Assembly: GCA_963693305.1 (NCBI GenBank)
Contig: OY855904.1
Coordinates: 42,687,304-42,751,303, forward strand
Reading direction: 5' to 3'
Length of the DNA: 64,000 nucleotides
Source of the DNA: Meandrina meandrites
Lineage: Eukaryota > Cnidaria > Anthozoa > Scleractinia > Meandrinidae
Position 1 is the first letter of the stretch; each line of letters starts with the position of its first letter. Below, piece by piece: positions 1 through 8,163 of the stretch. The notes under the pieces were generated by a model. It was not told where the DNA came from and ran no database searches. It worked only from the letters and a program-made list of their open reading frames with translations. The position numbers and the translations under genes are program-made.

Positions 1-1
1 A

Positions 2-3000
2 ATGGTAGCACTGGATACCTATAGAGACAACATGTGTCTATGGCGCTGTATTGCTGTACACAAAGGAGCTAGACCAGATCGAAGTACAAAAGCGGCGCAA
101 GGTCTAGCCAAGAGTTTTTTCAAACTCCGCGATACGCCGACGAACTGCGTAAAAACATCACTGGATGAATTGGAAAAGGTTGAAATGCATCTGAATAAGG
201 GGACTGCTTTCTCAGGTTGGCTAGGAATCAGGGTATATATGCCAGAGCGTGTAAACGAAAAAGAAGTGGTATGGCATCTGACAAGAAATCCTGCACCGCA
301 GTTTAAAAACGTTATGACAATCGGTATTTTTGGAAAGCACGCATTCTTAATAAAAGACATTAAAAAGTTGGGAAAAACTTATGCATGCATCCATTGCAAA
401 GCAAGATTTACACAAGCAACCCATTTACAACGTCATGCAGAAAGGTGTGCCCAAGGGAAAACCGTAATAGATTGCCCCGGAGAAAAGGTCGAAGCGCCAC
501 AGACAGCTTATGAAAAAGCATTTTATCCGAAGCATAAAGCCTCAAAAGAATCAATTCAGTGGCTTGAGTACGTAGCAAAGCATTGGAAAATCCCCATTCA
601 CCACGCAATGTCAGGACACGGGGGAGAGCGTTGGATAGAGAAAAGACCGGTTGATGGCTACAACCATGAGAAAAATCTGGTGTTACAGTATCACGGATGC
701 TACTGGCACGGTTGTCCAAAATGTTACCCCGATCGAGATAAAATAATAGAACGCGGGGACAAAACAAGAGAAGATCTCTTCCAAGCAACAAAGAGACGCA
801 CAGCTTATCTCAGAAAAGCTGGCTACAGAGTGATTGAGTGTTGGGCCTGCGAAGTCGGAGATAAATATATTGAACAACTACCTGAAGCAAAAACAAAAAG
901 TTACCCACACGCTATTTTGTATGATTTTGAGGCATACGGAGACAAAAACAAACGAAAGGAACCGACAGATAGCTTAACGATCGAGAATGAGCACGTACCA
1001 ATCTCAGTAAGCATCGGCGACACTCTTGAAACCACCATCACACAAGACGGAAAACCCGCACCGAAAATAACCCATATCTGTGAAAAAGATCCCGCAGAGT
1101 TGATCCGCAAGTTCATGAAAGAGCTGGAGAGACGCGGTAAAAACATAAGAACAAAAGTAAGAGATGAATTTATGCCAGCGGATGTAAACCTGCTACCAAA
1201 AGATCAGAGGAAAAAAATAGAAGAATGGTGTGATCAGGTCCCAGTACTGGGCTTCAACTCAGGGACTTACGATCTCAATCTGATAAAAAAGTACTTCACA
1301 GAAAAACTTGCGGACACAACCAACAAAGTCAGAGTGGCAAAGAATGGAAACAAAATCATGTTCTTACTCACTTCAGGCTTCCGGTTTCTGGATATAATAA
1401 ATTATCTCGGTCCGGGGGTGAGTTACGATAAATGGATAAAGGCGTACGGCTGCAAGGCACCAAAATCATGGTTTCCATACGAGTGGTTTGACAGACCTGA
1501 AAAGCTAGATTACCCGGTATTGCCGGATTACCCGCATTGGTACTCAAAGTTGAAAAATGAATTCACACTAAAACTGACAGAATGGAAAGCCTGCAAACAA
1601 ACGTTCCGAGAAAAGGGGATGAAAACCTTTAAAGACTGGGTACGTTACTACAATAATCTAGATGTCGCCCCCGGACTTGAGGCTTTAGAAAAGATGAGAA
1701 ACTTCTACACTGGGAAGGGAATCGATATAATGAAAGACGCAGTCAGCATACCAGGTGTGAGTTTGCATTACCTTTTAAGGGGAGCAATAGAACGCAAAGC
1801 GGAACTGTACGCCCCAAGTAAAGAAGCGTATGAAATGTTAAAAGAAGCGGTAGTCGGAGGGCCAAGTTTGGTCTTCACAAGATATCATGAAGTGGGTAAA
1901 ACGCGGATCAGATCGCATCAATACAATAGCAACTCAGTTGCTGATGCAAAAAATGAAAAAGAAGCCCGCGCGGCAGGCGCTGCGAAACTTTGTCAAAACA
2001 TCCTTGGATATGATGCCAACGCCTTGTATCTTTCAACAATGTTAAGAGATATGCCTTGTGGAAAGGAAAGGGTTGTGCACTATACAGATGAGTACCAAAT
2101 AGACGGTGCACCAGTACTAACGCACAGATTAAAAGAAAAAAGCTGGTTCGGGTACGCAGAAGTGGACATAGAAATCCCAAACCACTTACACCAAAAGTTT
2201 GAGGAAATGTGTCCGTTCTTTCACAACAAAGTGGTACCAACCAAAGCTGTCCCAAAGCATATGAAAAAATACTTGAAAGCAACAGGAAGAAAACTAGTAG
2301 AGAAAAACAAGAAACTAATGGGAACGTTGTCAGCGCCGCGGATACTTTTATACGCCCCTCTACTACTCTGGTACATAAACCACGGGGCAGTTATCAAAAG
2401 GGTTTATCGCACAATTGACTACACACCGGCAAAGATCTTCCCCTGGTTTGTGGAACAAGTTACGGAGGCGCGGCGAACGGGGGATGTAGAAAAAAGCAAA
2501 GCACTGCTGGCGGATATATTCAAACTGTTGGGAAACAGTGGGTACGGAAAGCTAATCGAAGCCTTGGAACGGCAAACAAACGTCATTTACACCAAAGATG
2601 AGAAGGTAGTTGACAGAGCTCTGAGAAGCGCATATTTTTCAGATCTTGATGAGATTGGAAAGGCATATGAGTTAGAAAGTCGAAAGACGCGAATCACAAT
2701 CAGAAGACCCTTTCAAATTGGAATAGCGGTCTATCAGCTGGCCAAACTGCGTATGCTGGAATTTTATTACGACTTTCTGGACAGGTACATCGACAGAAGA
2801 GATTTCGAGCTGATTCAGATGGACACGGACAGCAACTATCTGGCAATCTCAGGAAAGAGTCTGGAAGATATTGTGAAACGAGATATGAGAGAAGAATTCG
2901 AGAAAGAAAAAAAGAACTGGCTGGCCTGGGATAAATGGAGCGGGAGAACGCCGGGACTGTTTAAGCAGGAGTTTGAAGGTGAGCGGATGATTGCTCTGTG

Positions 3001-3280
3001 CTCAAAATGTTATTACGCGGACCATCTAACAAACAAGCAAGAACTGAAGCAGAAGCTCAGCTCAAAGGGGATGTCACAGAAGCAAAACGAAATTAACTGG
3101 CACCGTTTCAAGGCAGCGCTGAACGGAAACAAGGATATGGCAACAAACAGAGGTTTCAGAATGCGGGATGGGAATATAGTAACATATGAGCAAGAAAAGC
3201 TGGGGTTGAGCGCGTATTATGACAAACGCTGGGTACTACCGGATGGAATACACACAGAACCAATCGAATATCATATTTAG
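2..3280 (+). CDS. POLB: Protein-primed family B DNA polymerase (5' truncated by window)
   Basis: This 1,092-residue reading frame is the Polinton replicative polymerase, expected to copy the element from its termini by protein priming. A C2H2-like finger lies at about residues 129-149 (CIHCKARF...HLQRHAERC). A His/Cys-rich stretch with HGCYWHGCPKCY, followed by a GYRVIECWACE segment (about 230-290), resembles a PD-(D/E)XK-like nuclease module. The exonuclease follows: Exo I YDFEAYG (~307), Exo II GFNSGTYDLN (~417) and Exo III YYNNLDVAP (~549). Polymerase motif A is DANALYL (~670), motif B is KLLGNSGYGK (~840) and motif C is MDTDSNY (~940). All catalytic Asp and Glu residues appear intact. The ATG at 2 is probably internal because the frame reaches the window edge. 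The gene is convergent with the integrase and overlaps its stop by 4 nt. Confidence 0.95.
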   Translation: MVALDTYRDNMCLWRCIAVHKGARPDRSTKAAQGLAKSFFKLRDTPTNCVKTSLDELEKVEMHLNKGTAFSGWLGIRVYMPERVNEKEVVWHLTRNPAPQFKNVMTIGIFGKHAFLIKDIKKLGKTYACIHCKARFTQATHLQRHAERCAQGKTVIDCPGEKVEAPQTAYEKAFYPKHKASKESIQWLEYVAKHWKIPIHHAMSGHGGERWIEKRPVDGYNHEKNLVLQYHGCYWHGCPKCYPDRDKIIERGDKTREDLFQATKRRTAYLRKAGYRVIECWACEVGDKYIEQLPEAKTKSYPHAILYDFEAYGDKNKRKEPTDSLTIENEHVPISVSIGDTLETTITQDGKPAPKITHICEKDPAELIRKFMKELERRGKNIRTKVRDEFMPADVNLLPKDQRKKIEEWCDQVPVLGFNSGTYDLNLIKKYFTEKLADTTNKVRVAKNGNKIMFLLTSGFRFLDIINYLGPGVSYDKWIKAYGCKAPKSWFPYEWFDRPEKLDYPVLPDYPHWYSKLKNEFTLKLTEWKACKQTFREKGMKTFKDWVRYYNNLDVAPGLEALEKMRNFYTGKGIDIMKDAVSIPGVSLHYLLRGAIERKAELYAPSKEAYEMLKEAVVGGPSLVFTRYHEVGKTRIRSHQYNSNSVADAKNEKEARAAGAAKLCQNILGYDANALYLSTMLRDMPCGKERVVHYTDEYQIDGAPVLTHRLKEKSWFGYAEVDIEIPNHLHQKFEEMCPFFHNKVVPTKAVPKHMKKYLKATGRKLVEKNKKLMGTLSAPRILLYAPLLLWYINHGAVIKRVYRTIDYTPAKIFPWFVEQVTEARRTGDVEKSKALLADIFKLLGNSGYGKLIEALERQTNVIYTKDEKVVDRALRSAYFSDLDEIGKAYELESRKTRITIRRPFQIGIAVYQLAKLRMLEFYYDFLDRYIDRRDFELIQMDTDSNYLAISGKSLEDIVKRDMREEFEKEKKNWLAWDKWSGRTPGLFKQEFEGERMIALCSKCYYADHLTNKQELKQKLSSKGMSQKQNEINWHRFKAALNGNKDMATNRGFRMRDGNIVTYEQEKLGLSAYYDKRWVLPDGIHTEPIEYHI
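1928..1942. repeat. Dispersed 15-bp palindrome, copy 1 (in polymerase gene)
   Basis: AGCAACTCAGTTGCT, a perfect odd palindrome around the central base. It encodes Ser-Asn-Ser-Val-Ala here. Confidence 0.7.
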
Positions 3281-4275
3281 TTCACAGCCGGAGGTAATTG
3301 TGTGTCTGGAGGTACAACAAGCAGTTCTTCACGTACAAAACCACGCTTAGGGCCGTCGCGTAAATAGTAGAGAACGGGCTGATCCGGTTTGGTAAAAGAA
3401 CGTTCAAGGTTAAAGACATCCAAGGACCAGATTGGATCAGTGGCTCTTTTTGTCCCACCTTCAAGCTCGCCAGGTTCGTACAAATACCGAACCAAAACTA
3501 TGGAGGGGAGCTTTTTTTCATTTTCTCCAACAGGTCTCAAATATTTGGTTGACGGCTCCGCATAAACATTTTTTTTCTTGATTGCGGCAGCAGGTTTCAT
3601 ACCTATCAATCGAGTGACTTGGTTGTTCAGAGCAGAAACAACTTTGGGAAGCCTTTTTACCCACTCAGTAGACCGCAAACCCTCAGGTGAACGCATTTCA
3701 ACTGCGTACTGATACCCAAACAAACGCTCAGCCAAGGTACGATTGAAACGTTCAACAATAGCTTGGTCTCTATGAATTTCAGGGTGGCCACGTCTGATAG
3801 AAGTTTTGTGATTTTCCATTTCTTTTGTAACAGCGCCCATAAATTCACGCCCAGGATCAACTTGCAACAGTTCAGGCCATTTCAAAGGTCCACGTGTATA
3901 AATTGTGTTAAAAGCTTTGGCAACCTCATCAGAGTTTTTAGAAGTTAAAGGCTGAGCTTCTTTGAATCTGCTGGCAACATCAACAACAGTAAGCGCGTAT
4001 TTGTAAGTTTTAGCAACTGAGTTGCTATCCACTTTGTCGTGTGGCAGAAAAAGAAGATCTGCCTGATGCACTTTGTTGGGTGTAGGCACGTCGAATTTTA
4101 GGCGAGGAATGTAGCGCGGTGCGGGGAGGTAAATCTGCCAGAGCGCTTGTTTGAACAACCATTCTTTGGCAACAACTTCAGGAACCTTTGCAGCGACCGC
4201 TAATTTTTTAATGGCGGAGATACCTTTCCAGTAACCCTGCGGGCTGTAGTAACGCCGCTCCAATTTTTTATCCAT
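3277..4275 (-). CDS. INT: Retroviral-type (RVE) integrase
   Basis: This 332-residue protein is the enzyme expected to join Polinton ends to host DNA. The DDE core is visible: first Asp in QADLLFLPHD (~74), second Asp in QVDPGREFMG (~139) and Glu in AIVERFNRTLAERL (~175), with a retroviral-like spacing of about 35 residues between the last two. A C-terminal SH3-like region includes DPIWSLDVFNLERSF and YYLRDGPKRGFVREELL, as in Polinton and gypsy integrases. The upstream leader lacks the TATATA box seen before many virion genes. One copy of the dispersed 15-bp palindrome lies inside the gene at 4012-4026. Length and catalytic residues suggest it is intact. Confidence 0.95.
   Translation of the reverse strand: MDKKLERRYYSPQGYWKGISAIKKLAVAAKVPEVVAKEWLFKQALWQIYLPAPRYIPRLKFDVPTPNKVHQADLLFLPHDKVDSNSVAKTYKYALTVVDVASRFKEAQPLTSKNSDEVAKAFNTIYTRGPLKWPELLQVDPGREFMGAVTKEMENHKTSIRRGHPEIHRDQAIVERFNRTLAERLFGYQYAVEMRSPEGLRSTEWVKRLPKVVSALNNQVTRLIGMKPAAAIKKKNVYAEPSTKYLRPVGENEKKLPSIVLVRYLYEPGELEGGTKRATDPIWSLDVFNLERSFTKPDQPVLYYLRDGPKRGFVREELLVVPPDTQLPPAVN
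4012..4026. repeat. Dispersed 15-bp palindrome, copy 2 (in integrase gene)
   Basis: AGCAACTGAGTTGCT, identical to copy 1 on the other strand. It encodes Ser-Asn-Ser-Val-Ala on the minus strand. Confidence 0.7.
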
Positions 4276-4314
4276 TTAAATAATTATGCGCGGTCATATA
4301 TACATGACAACAAA

Positions 4315-4836
4315 ATGAGTTTCGATTTCCCTTTTCCAAAGAGGTTCGGAGGACAACAAAGCCTCCAAGAGCTTGACGAAATGTTGTTGGAAGAGCAGGA
4401 AGCGTTAATAAAAGAAATCAAACCGGAAATCAAGCTTGACTTTTACTCATGGGAACCCCCACTGCCGGATGAGCCCCATGAAGAGATGAGACACCACCTC
4501 AAATTATGGTATTTACTTGTGGTACTAAAAAAAACCGGCATTTCTATAGATCAGGTCGGTGACAATATGGGGTTGACCTTTTTGGGTAATGTCATTCACC
4601 AGTTCAAGCGGTATCAGCAACTGAGTTGCTACCCCGGATCATGTAACTACGTTTGTTTTTTATACAACTATTTTCAAAAGGTCTCAACAAGAGATTGGCC
4701 GGCGAAAAAGGCAATACTGGGAAAGCTCACGAAAAGATTGCCGAAGATGGTACAAACCAGAAATAAAGCCGAAAAAAGTTTCAACGAATGGTGGATGGAG
4801 GCAAACACCCCACCATTAAAAAGAAGTTGTCTTTGA
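4315..4836 (+). CDS. Unrecognised Polinton protein, 173 aa
   Basis: I do not recognise this protein. It has an acidic N-terminus (ELDEMLLEEQEAL), a proline-rich patch (WEPPLPDEPHEE) and a helical, basic C-terminal half ending in KRSCL. No transmembrane segment or catalytic motif stands out. It starts 39 nt from the divergent integrase start and has a TATATA motif at 4297-4302, 12 nt before the ATG. Its 3' end overlaps the convergent gene at 4816 by 21 nt. A copy of the 15-bp palindrome (4616-4630) lies within it, read in a different frame from the copies in the polymerase and integrase genes. Tight packing and the promoter motif support a real gene. Confidence 0.7.
   Translation: MSFDFPFPKRFGGQQSLQELDEMLLEEQEALIKEIKPEIKLDFYSWEPPLPDEPHEEMRHHLKLWYLLVVLKKTGISIDQVGDNMGLTFLGNVIHQFKRYQQLSCYPGSCNYVCFLYNYFQKVSTRDWPAKKAILGKLTKRLPKMVQTRNKAEKSFNEWWMEANTPPLKRSCL
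4616..4630. repeat. Dispersed 15-bp palindrome, copy 3 (in 173-aa gene)
   Basis: AGCAACTGAGTTGCT, read in another frame (Gln-Gln-Leu-Ser-Cys), which argues for conservation at DNA level. Confidence 0.7.
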
Positions 4837-5337
4837 TGTTCTTCTGTTAACCTTTACCCCGCCGTCAGTGTGGTTTGAAAAACGCAGTTTTGTCTTTGCA
4901 GTAGTAAAGCTGTTGTACTTTTTGATAATATCTTGGTACTCACTGTCTGAGATTTTACCATCTTCAAGAGCGGTCGATATGAGAGAGTTGATCGTGCTCA
5001 GCGTAGCTTCAGCCAAAGTTTGTATTTTTTCGTGTTTTTTCGCTTTACGCAGGAAAAATTTGACGGTGACGATGGAGGAGGTTGACACCAATGAAAACAA
5101 GGTGGCAGTTGCGATTAAAGGGGCGCCAACAACAACGCCAACCACAGAAAGAGAAGCGGCCAACCCAGAGCCTGTAAGAATGGTAGCAACTCCACCTGTT
5201 AACGCGCATACTGTTTGGCAACGCGTGTGCCACCGTTTAAACTTGGCTGAGGTTTGGTAGTAATGCATCAACTGGTTTTCAAGATTTTTCTTTATCATTT
5301 CTATTTCATCCCGCCTGAATTTTGTTGCAGAATCCAT
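4816..5337 (-). CDS. Putative membrane protein with two hydrophobic helices, 173 aa
   Basis: A basic, helical N-terminus (residues 1-40) is followed by two closely spaced hydrophobic segments rich in Gly, Ala and Val (about 45-75 and 78-95). A charged C-terminal domain follows with the segment SALEDGKISDSEYQDI. The hairpin of hydrophobic helices suggests insertion into, or disruption of, a membrane, perhaps as a virion component, but function is unknown. A TATATA motif at about 5342-5347 sits 4 nt upstream of the ATG. It is the most distal gene of a long minus-strand block that includes the capsid proteins, which fits a structural role. Confidence 0.75.
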   Translation of the reverse strand: MDSATKFRRDEIEMIKKNLENQLMHYYQTSAKFKRWHTRCQTVCALTGGVATILTGSGLAASLSVVGVVVGAPLIATATLFSLVSTSSIVTVKFFLRKAKKHEKIQTLAEATLSTINSLISTALEDGKISDSEYQDIIKKYNSFTTAKTKLRFSNHTDGGVKVNRRTSKTTSF

Positions 5338-5361
5338 TTCTTATATATGTGTTAAAAATAT

Positions 5362-6240
5362 TTAGTCGCAATATTGGTTATGCCATTTTCCATTTTTATA
5401 CACAATCTGATTACACGGTCCAGTTGTATTTTTAGGGTGTGTCCAAAACTTTTTGCTGAACAGACCGGTTTTCTTGTTAAAGGCACCTTTTGCGATGGCA
5501 CCACTCCAATACTTTTTAAACAAATCCTTATCACCACCTGTGACAGCCATGATTGCGGCAGCCACATCTTGAGCCGGTTGAAAGCCCGGAATTTTTTCGC
5601 CGATATTTTTATTGATCGTTTCACCGACACCCAATCCTACCTTTTGCTTCGAGCTGATTGCGTTGCGCGCCGCGGCGTGACCCCATTGCCGTTTGTTTTT
5701 GGGAATAGCGTCAAGCGCCTTCACCATTTTTTTGTCAGCAGCGTGTTTGCAGCCTTTCTCATTTTTCTTGCCTGCACAGACGGCATAATCAACATCATGC
5801 TGCATTGAAACAGCGTCCGTGGCGCCTGTGGGTTGCTGGTATATCTTCAAGATCTTCCCCGTCTTAGGGTCGTAAGAAAGCTGTTTTTCAAGGGGGTTGT
5901 ATGGTCCTGTGTAGTTATGACCAGGAAGTGTCCACCCCTTTTTTGGCTTAGGCAGCTTACCAATAGCTTTATGCAAATCAAAAGCCCCACCACGTTGGTA
6001 AAGAGGGTTTGTTGGGTCATCTACCCGATTACCCGCATAAATTCTCATATCATAATTACCACCACGTTGTGTTTTATTTTTAGGTTTAACCCAACTGTCA
6101 CTTATGAATCGTGTCTTGGTAATGCCACAACTTGCGCATTTTACTTTAAGCAGCCTTCTACCATTTTTTGTGGCAGTGTTTTTTTCACTTCCTGACACAT
6201 TTGGTGTGAAGCGTTTTTCTTTCACGCAGTATACCTCCAT
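5362..6240 (-). CDS. Phospholipase-A2-like virion protein with shared N-terminal Cys module
   Basis: The start is set at the ATG at 6238-6240 because the N-terminus then matches two downstream paralogues and a TATATA box (6247-6252) lies 6 nt upstream; an earlier in-frame start overlaps the next gene. Residues 1-45 are the shared module (MEVYCVKEKRF...KCASCGITKTRF), followed by QRGGN. A second QRGGA follows near residue 84. Residues about 104-160 look like a parvovirus-type secreted PLA2: a Gly-rich Ca-binding-like loop PGHNYTGPYNP and a catalytic-like MQHDVDYAVC with the His-Asp pair at 148-149. Such domains help capsids breach endosomal membranes in other viruses. The C-terminal half is basic and unrecognised. 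The fold assignment rests on the two motifs only. Confidence 0.8.
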   Translation of the reverse strand: MEVYCVKEKRFTPNVSGSEKNTATKNGRRLLKVKCASCGITKTRFISDSWVKPKNKTQRGGNYDMRIYAGNRVDDPTNPLYQRGGAFDLHKAIGKLPKPKKGWTLPGHNYTGPYNPLEKQLSYDPKTGKILKIYQQPTGATDAVSMQHDVDYAVCAGKKNEKGCKHAADKKMVKALDAIPKNKRQWGHAAARNAISSKQKVGLGVGETINKNIGEKIPGFQPAQDVAAAIMAVTGGDKDLFKKYWSGAIAKGAFNKKTGLFSKKFWTHPKNTTGPCNQIVYKNGKWHNQYCD

Positions 6241-6268
6241 CCTTCCTATATAATAAGCAAAAATCATT

Positions 6269-6880
6269 TCAACTTTGGCCCGCTGCGTGACACCCACCTT
6301 TCATCTTATTTCCTGGTATCATATCTTTTGGTCTTAATCTGTTCGAGGCTTTAGTCAACAAATCCCCAGACAAAGCATCAATTGTGTAATTAACAGCTTT
6401 TCTCGCGATTGGTTTGGCTTTATTGGCTAACTTCTTCTGATACTCTGGTTGTCTCAGAAACTCGCTTGCAAAGTATCTTCCTTGTTTCACACCTTGCTTT
6501 GCTAAATAAGGAACTCCGTACTCAAAGAAAGCTTCAGCTGCTGTATTTCCAACTGTATCAAATACTCCACTTCCACTAGGGGTGTGGGGACCCCCCACTA
6601 CTCCACCTCCAAACATTCTTTTTTCAGCGCGTGCAAGTTCTTCTCTCTTCTTTTTGGGTAAACCCCTTCTGGTCAACTTAAAAATTGGATCAAAAATATT
6701 ACCTCCTTCTTGAGCATTTTCAGGTTTAATCCAACTGTCACTTATGAATCTTGTCTTGGTAATGCCGCAGCTGGCGCATTTTACTTTAAGCAGCCTTCTG
6801 CCGTTTTTTGCGGTTGTAATTTTTTCACTTCCCACCACATTGGGTGTGAAGCGCTTTTCTTTCACACAGTAAACATCCAT
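6269..6880 (-). CDS. Unrecognised protein with shared N-terminal Cys module, ~203 aa
   Basis: The ATG at 6878-6880 is chosen because it gives the module start MDVYCVKEKRF and follows a TATATA box at 6887-6892. Residues 1-45 are nearly identical to those of the neighbouring PLA2-like protein, then QEGGN. The remainder contains RMFGGGVVGGP, a moderately hydrophobic middle and a basic helical region, ending in KMKGGCHAAG. Both M-F-G-G-G and M-K-G-G-C fit the adenovirus-protease consensus (M/I/L)-x-G-G-x, so this may be a precursor cleaved during assembly. The C-terminal ending resembles short membrane-active peptides of adenoviral minor proteins only in general terms. Function is unknown. Confidence 0.75.
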   Translation of the reverse strand: MDVYCVKEKRFTPNVVGSEKITTAKNGRRLLKVKCASCGITKTRFISDSWIKPENAQEGGNIFDPIFKLTRRGLPKKKREELARAEKRMFGGGVVGGPHTPSGSGVFDTVGNTAAEAFFEYGVPYLAKQGVKQGRYFASEFLRQPEYQKKLANKAKPIARKAVNYTIDALSGDLLTKASNRLRPKDMIPGNKMKGGCHAAGQS

Positions 6881-6916
6881 CCCACCTATATACTTCAAGA
6901 AAAATTGTGACGCCCT

Positions 6917-7246
6917 CTAACGGTTCTTCCTAAAATACTTTACGTTGTCCGTAATCCCTTTCAAAGCTTGGCTTCCGAGTATTTTGGCCGCTGCAGCGAA
7001 ACTGGGGGCAGGGGTCACAAAGTTCGAGGCAACATAAGCAATTTTATCAACAGTCGAAGGTCCCCTTCTCGACGACAACGCGCCGCCTTTTTTGTCTCCG
7101 TTCACTGGTAAGAATCTTGTCTTGGTAATGCCGCAGCTAGCACATTTTACTTTAAGCAGTCTTCTGCCGTTTTTTGTGGTTGTAATTTTTTCACTTTCCG
7201 TCACATTAGGCGTAAAGCGTTTTTCTTTCACACAGTAAACCTTCAT
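6917..7246 (-). CDS. Unrecognised protein with shared N-terminal Cys module, 109 aa
   Basis: This is the third member of the tandem family. Residues 1-45 repeat the module (MKVYCVKEKRF...CASCGITKTRF), followed by KKGGA. The short remainder is Ala-, Ser- and Val-rich (SNFVTPAPSFAAAAKILG) and basic at the end (KYFRKNR). A TATATA box at 7249-7254 lies only 2 nt from the ATG. The module is probably processed off or used as a common tag, since the three C-terminal parts are unrelated. It sits just downstream of the protease gene. Confidence 0.75.
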   Translation of the reverse strand: MKVYCVKEKRFTPNVTESEKITTTKNGRRLLKVKCASCGITKTRFLPVNGDKKGGALSSRRGPSTVDKIAYVASNFVTPAPSFAAAAKILGSQALKGITDNVKYFRKNR

Positions 7247-7267
7247 CTTATATAATTAACGAAAAAT

Positions 7268-7750
7268 TCATGGGGTGTGGGGTTTACCCCACTGTGTAAA
7301 ATAATCCTTCACCACAGCCTCGTTGGCGTGCGTATTTTCTGAAAACATGCTCAAAATATCTCGAAACGACCGGCCTTTATTTCTTTCATTCAGGAAAAGC
7401 AAACAGTAATAGCCGCAGCGCACACTGAATTCCTCTTGAAGCTGGTTGTCATTCCGAAGAAAGGTCTGTTTACCTTCAAGAATCAACTCAATTTCCCATT
7501 CCGCGGGTGGAGGTAAACCAAAAGAGTCAAAATATTCAGTTCCATCCCAGCAGCATACCCAATGGGTGCCTGGCCCTCCAAGATCATCCATGTTGATTAT
7601 ACAAGGGGAGTGGTTTTTCACGTGGATCTCGTCTCTCGCAAATATTCCTTTGATGGGGATTTTCAAGTATCGGCACCATCGCTGCAAGTCATAATCAGTT
7701 AAGGGGACATCAACGAAGGCGGGCTTTTTTTTGATCACCCCAAGAACCAA
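7268..7750 (-). CDS. PRO: Adenain-like (C5/Ulp1-type) cysteine protease
   Basis: The 160-residue protein has the ordered catalytic set of adenovirus-type and Ulp1-type proteases: His in GGPGTHWVCCW (~61), Asp in EYFDSFGLPPP (~74), Gln in NDNQLQ (~101) and Cys in SVRCGYYCLLFL (~110). In adenoviruses and large DNA viruses such enzymes mature capsid precursors at Gly-Gly-type sites, and several neighbouring proteins here carry GG motifs. The first 41 nt overlap the 3' end of the upstream gene in another frame. No TATATA box is seen immediately before its start. All four active-site residues are intact. Confidence 0.93.
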   Translation of the reverse strand: MVLGVIKKKPAFVDVPLTDYDLQRWCRYLKIPIKGIFARDEIHVKNHSPCIINMDDLGGPGTHWVCCWDGTEYFDSFGLPPPAEWEIELILEGKQTFLRNDNQLQEEFSVRCGYYCLLFLNERNKGRSFRDILSMFSENTHANEAVVKDYFTQWGKPHTP

Positions 7751-8132
7751 TAAATGGTGGAGGGCGCATAAATGGTGGAGGGTTGATGCGCATACCTGAT
7801 CCTGTTGGAGGTTTTACCCGCATACCTGCACCATTCGCCAGCTTGCGCACACGTTTGATTTGTGTCTTTTTGTTAGCGTTATCCACTTTGATAGCGTTGC
7901 GCACACGTCTGATTTGTGTCTTGCTCATGTCTATGTCCACACCCGTTTTGTTTTTGATAGCGCGCTCTATTTTTTTGATCTGCCGGGTGGTCAAGTGCAA
8001 AGTGTCGCTACCACCGGTTATAGCTTCGTTTTTAAATCTGAGTGTAACTGCTTCTCCTCGCCCAAAAGCTCGCGCGAGGTTTACCTTCTGCCCATCTGAA
8101 AGTGAAATCTTGTGCGGATAGTAAGTCGTCAT
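7710..8132 (-). CDS. Basic protein with repeated KTQI(R/K)RVR motifs, core-like, 140 aa
   Basis: The protein is strongly basic in its middle and C-terminal parts. It contains a repeated segment, KTQIRRVRNAIK then KTQIKRVRKLA, preceded by LTTRQIKKIERAIK, which looks like three related units. The tail is Pro-, Met- and Arg-rich (GSGMRINPPPFMRPPP). Basic composition and position between protease and capsid genes suggest a DNA-binding core or minor virion protein, comparable in role to adenoviral pVII or pX, but I see no clear homology. A TATAT-containing stretch lies just upstream of the ATG. Its end overlaps the protease start. Confidence 0.75.
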   Translation of the reverse strand: MTTYYPHKISLSDGQKVNLARAFGRGEAVTLRFKNEAITGGSDTLHLTTRQIKKIERAIKNKTGVDIDMSKTQIRRVRNAIKVDNANKKTQIKRVRKLANGAGMRVKPPTGSGMRINPPPFMRPPPFIGSWGDQKKARLR

Positions 8133-8163
8133 CTCTTATATTTCATACAAAATTATTTTACTT

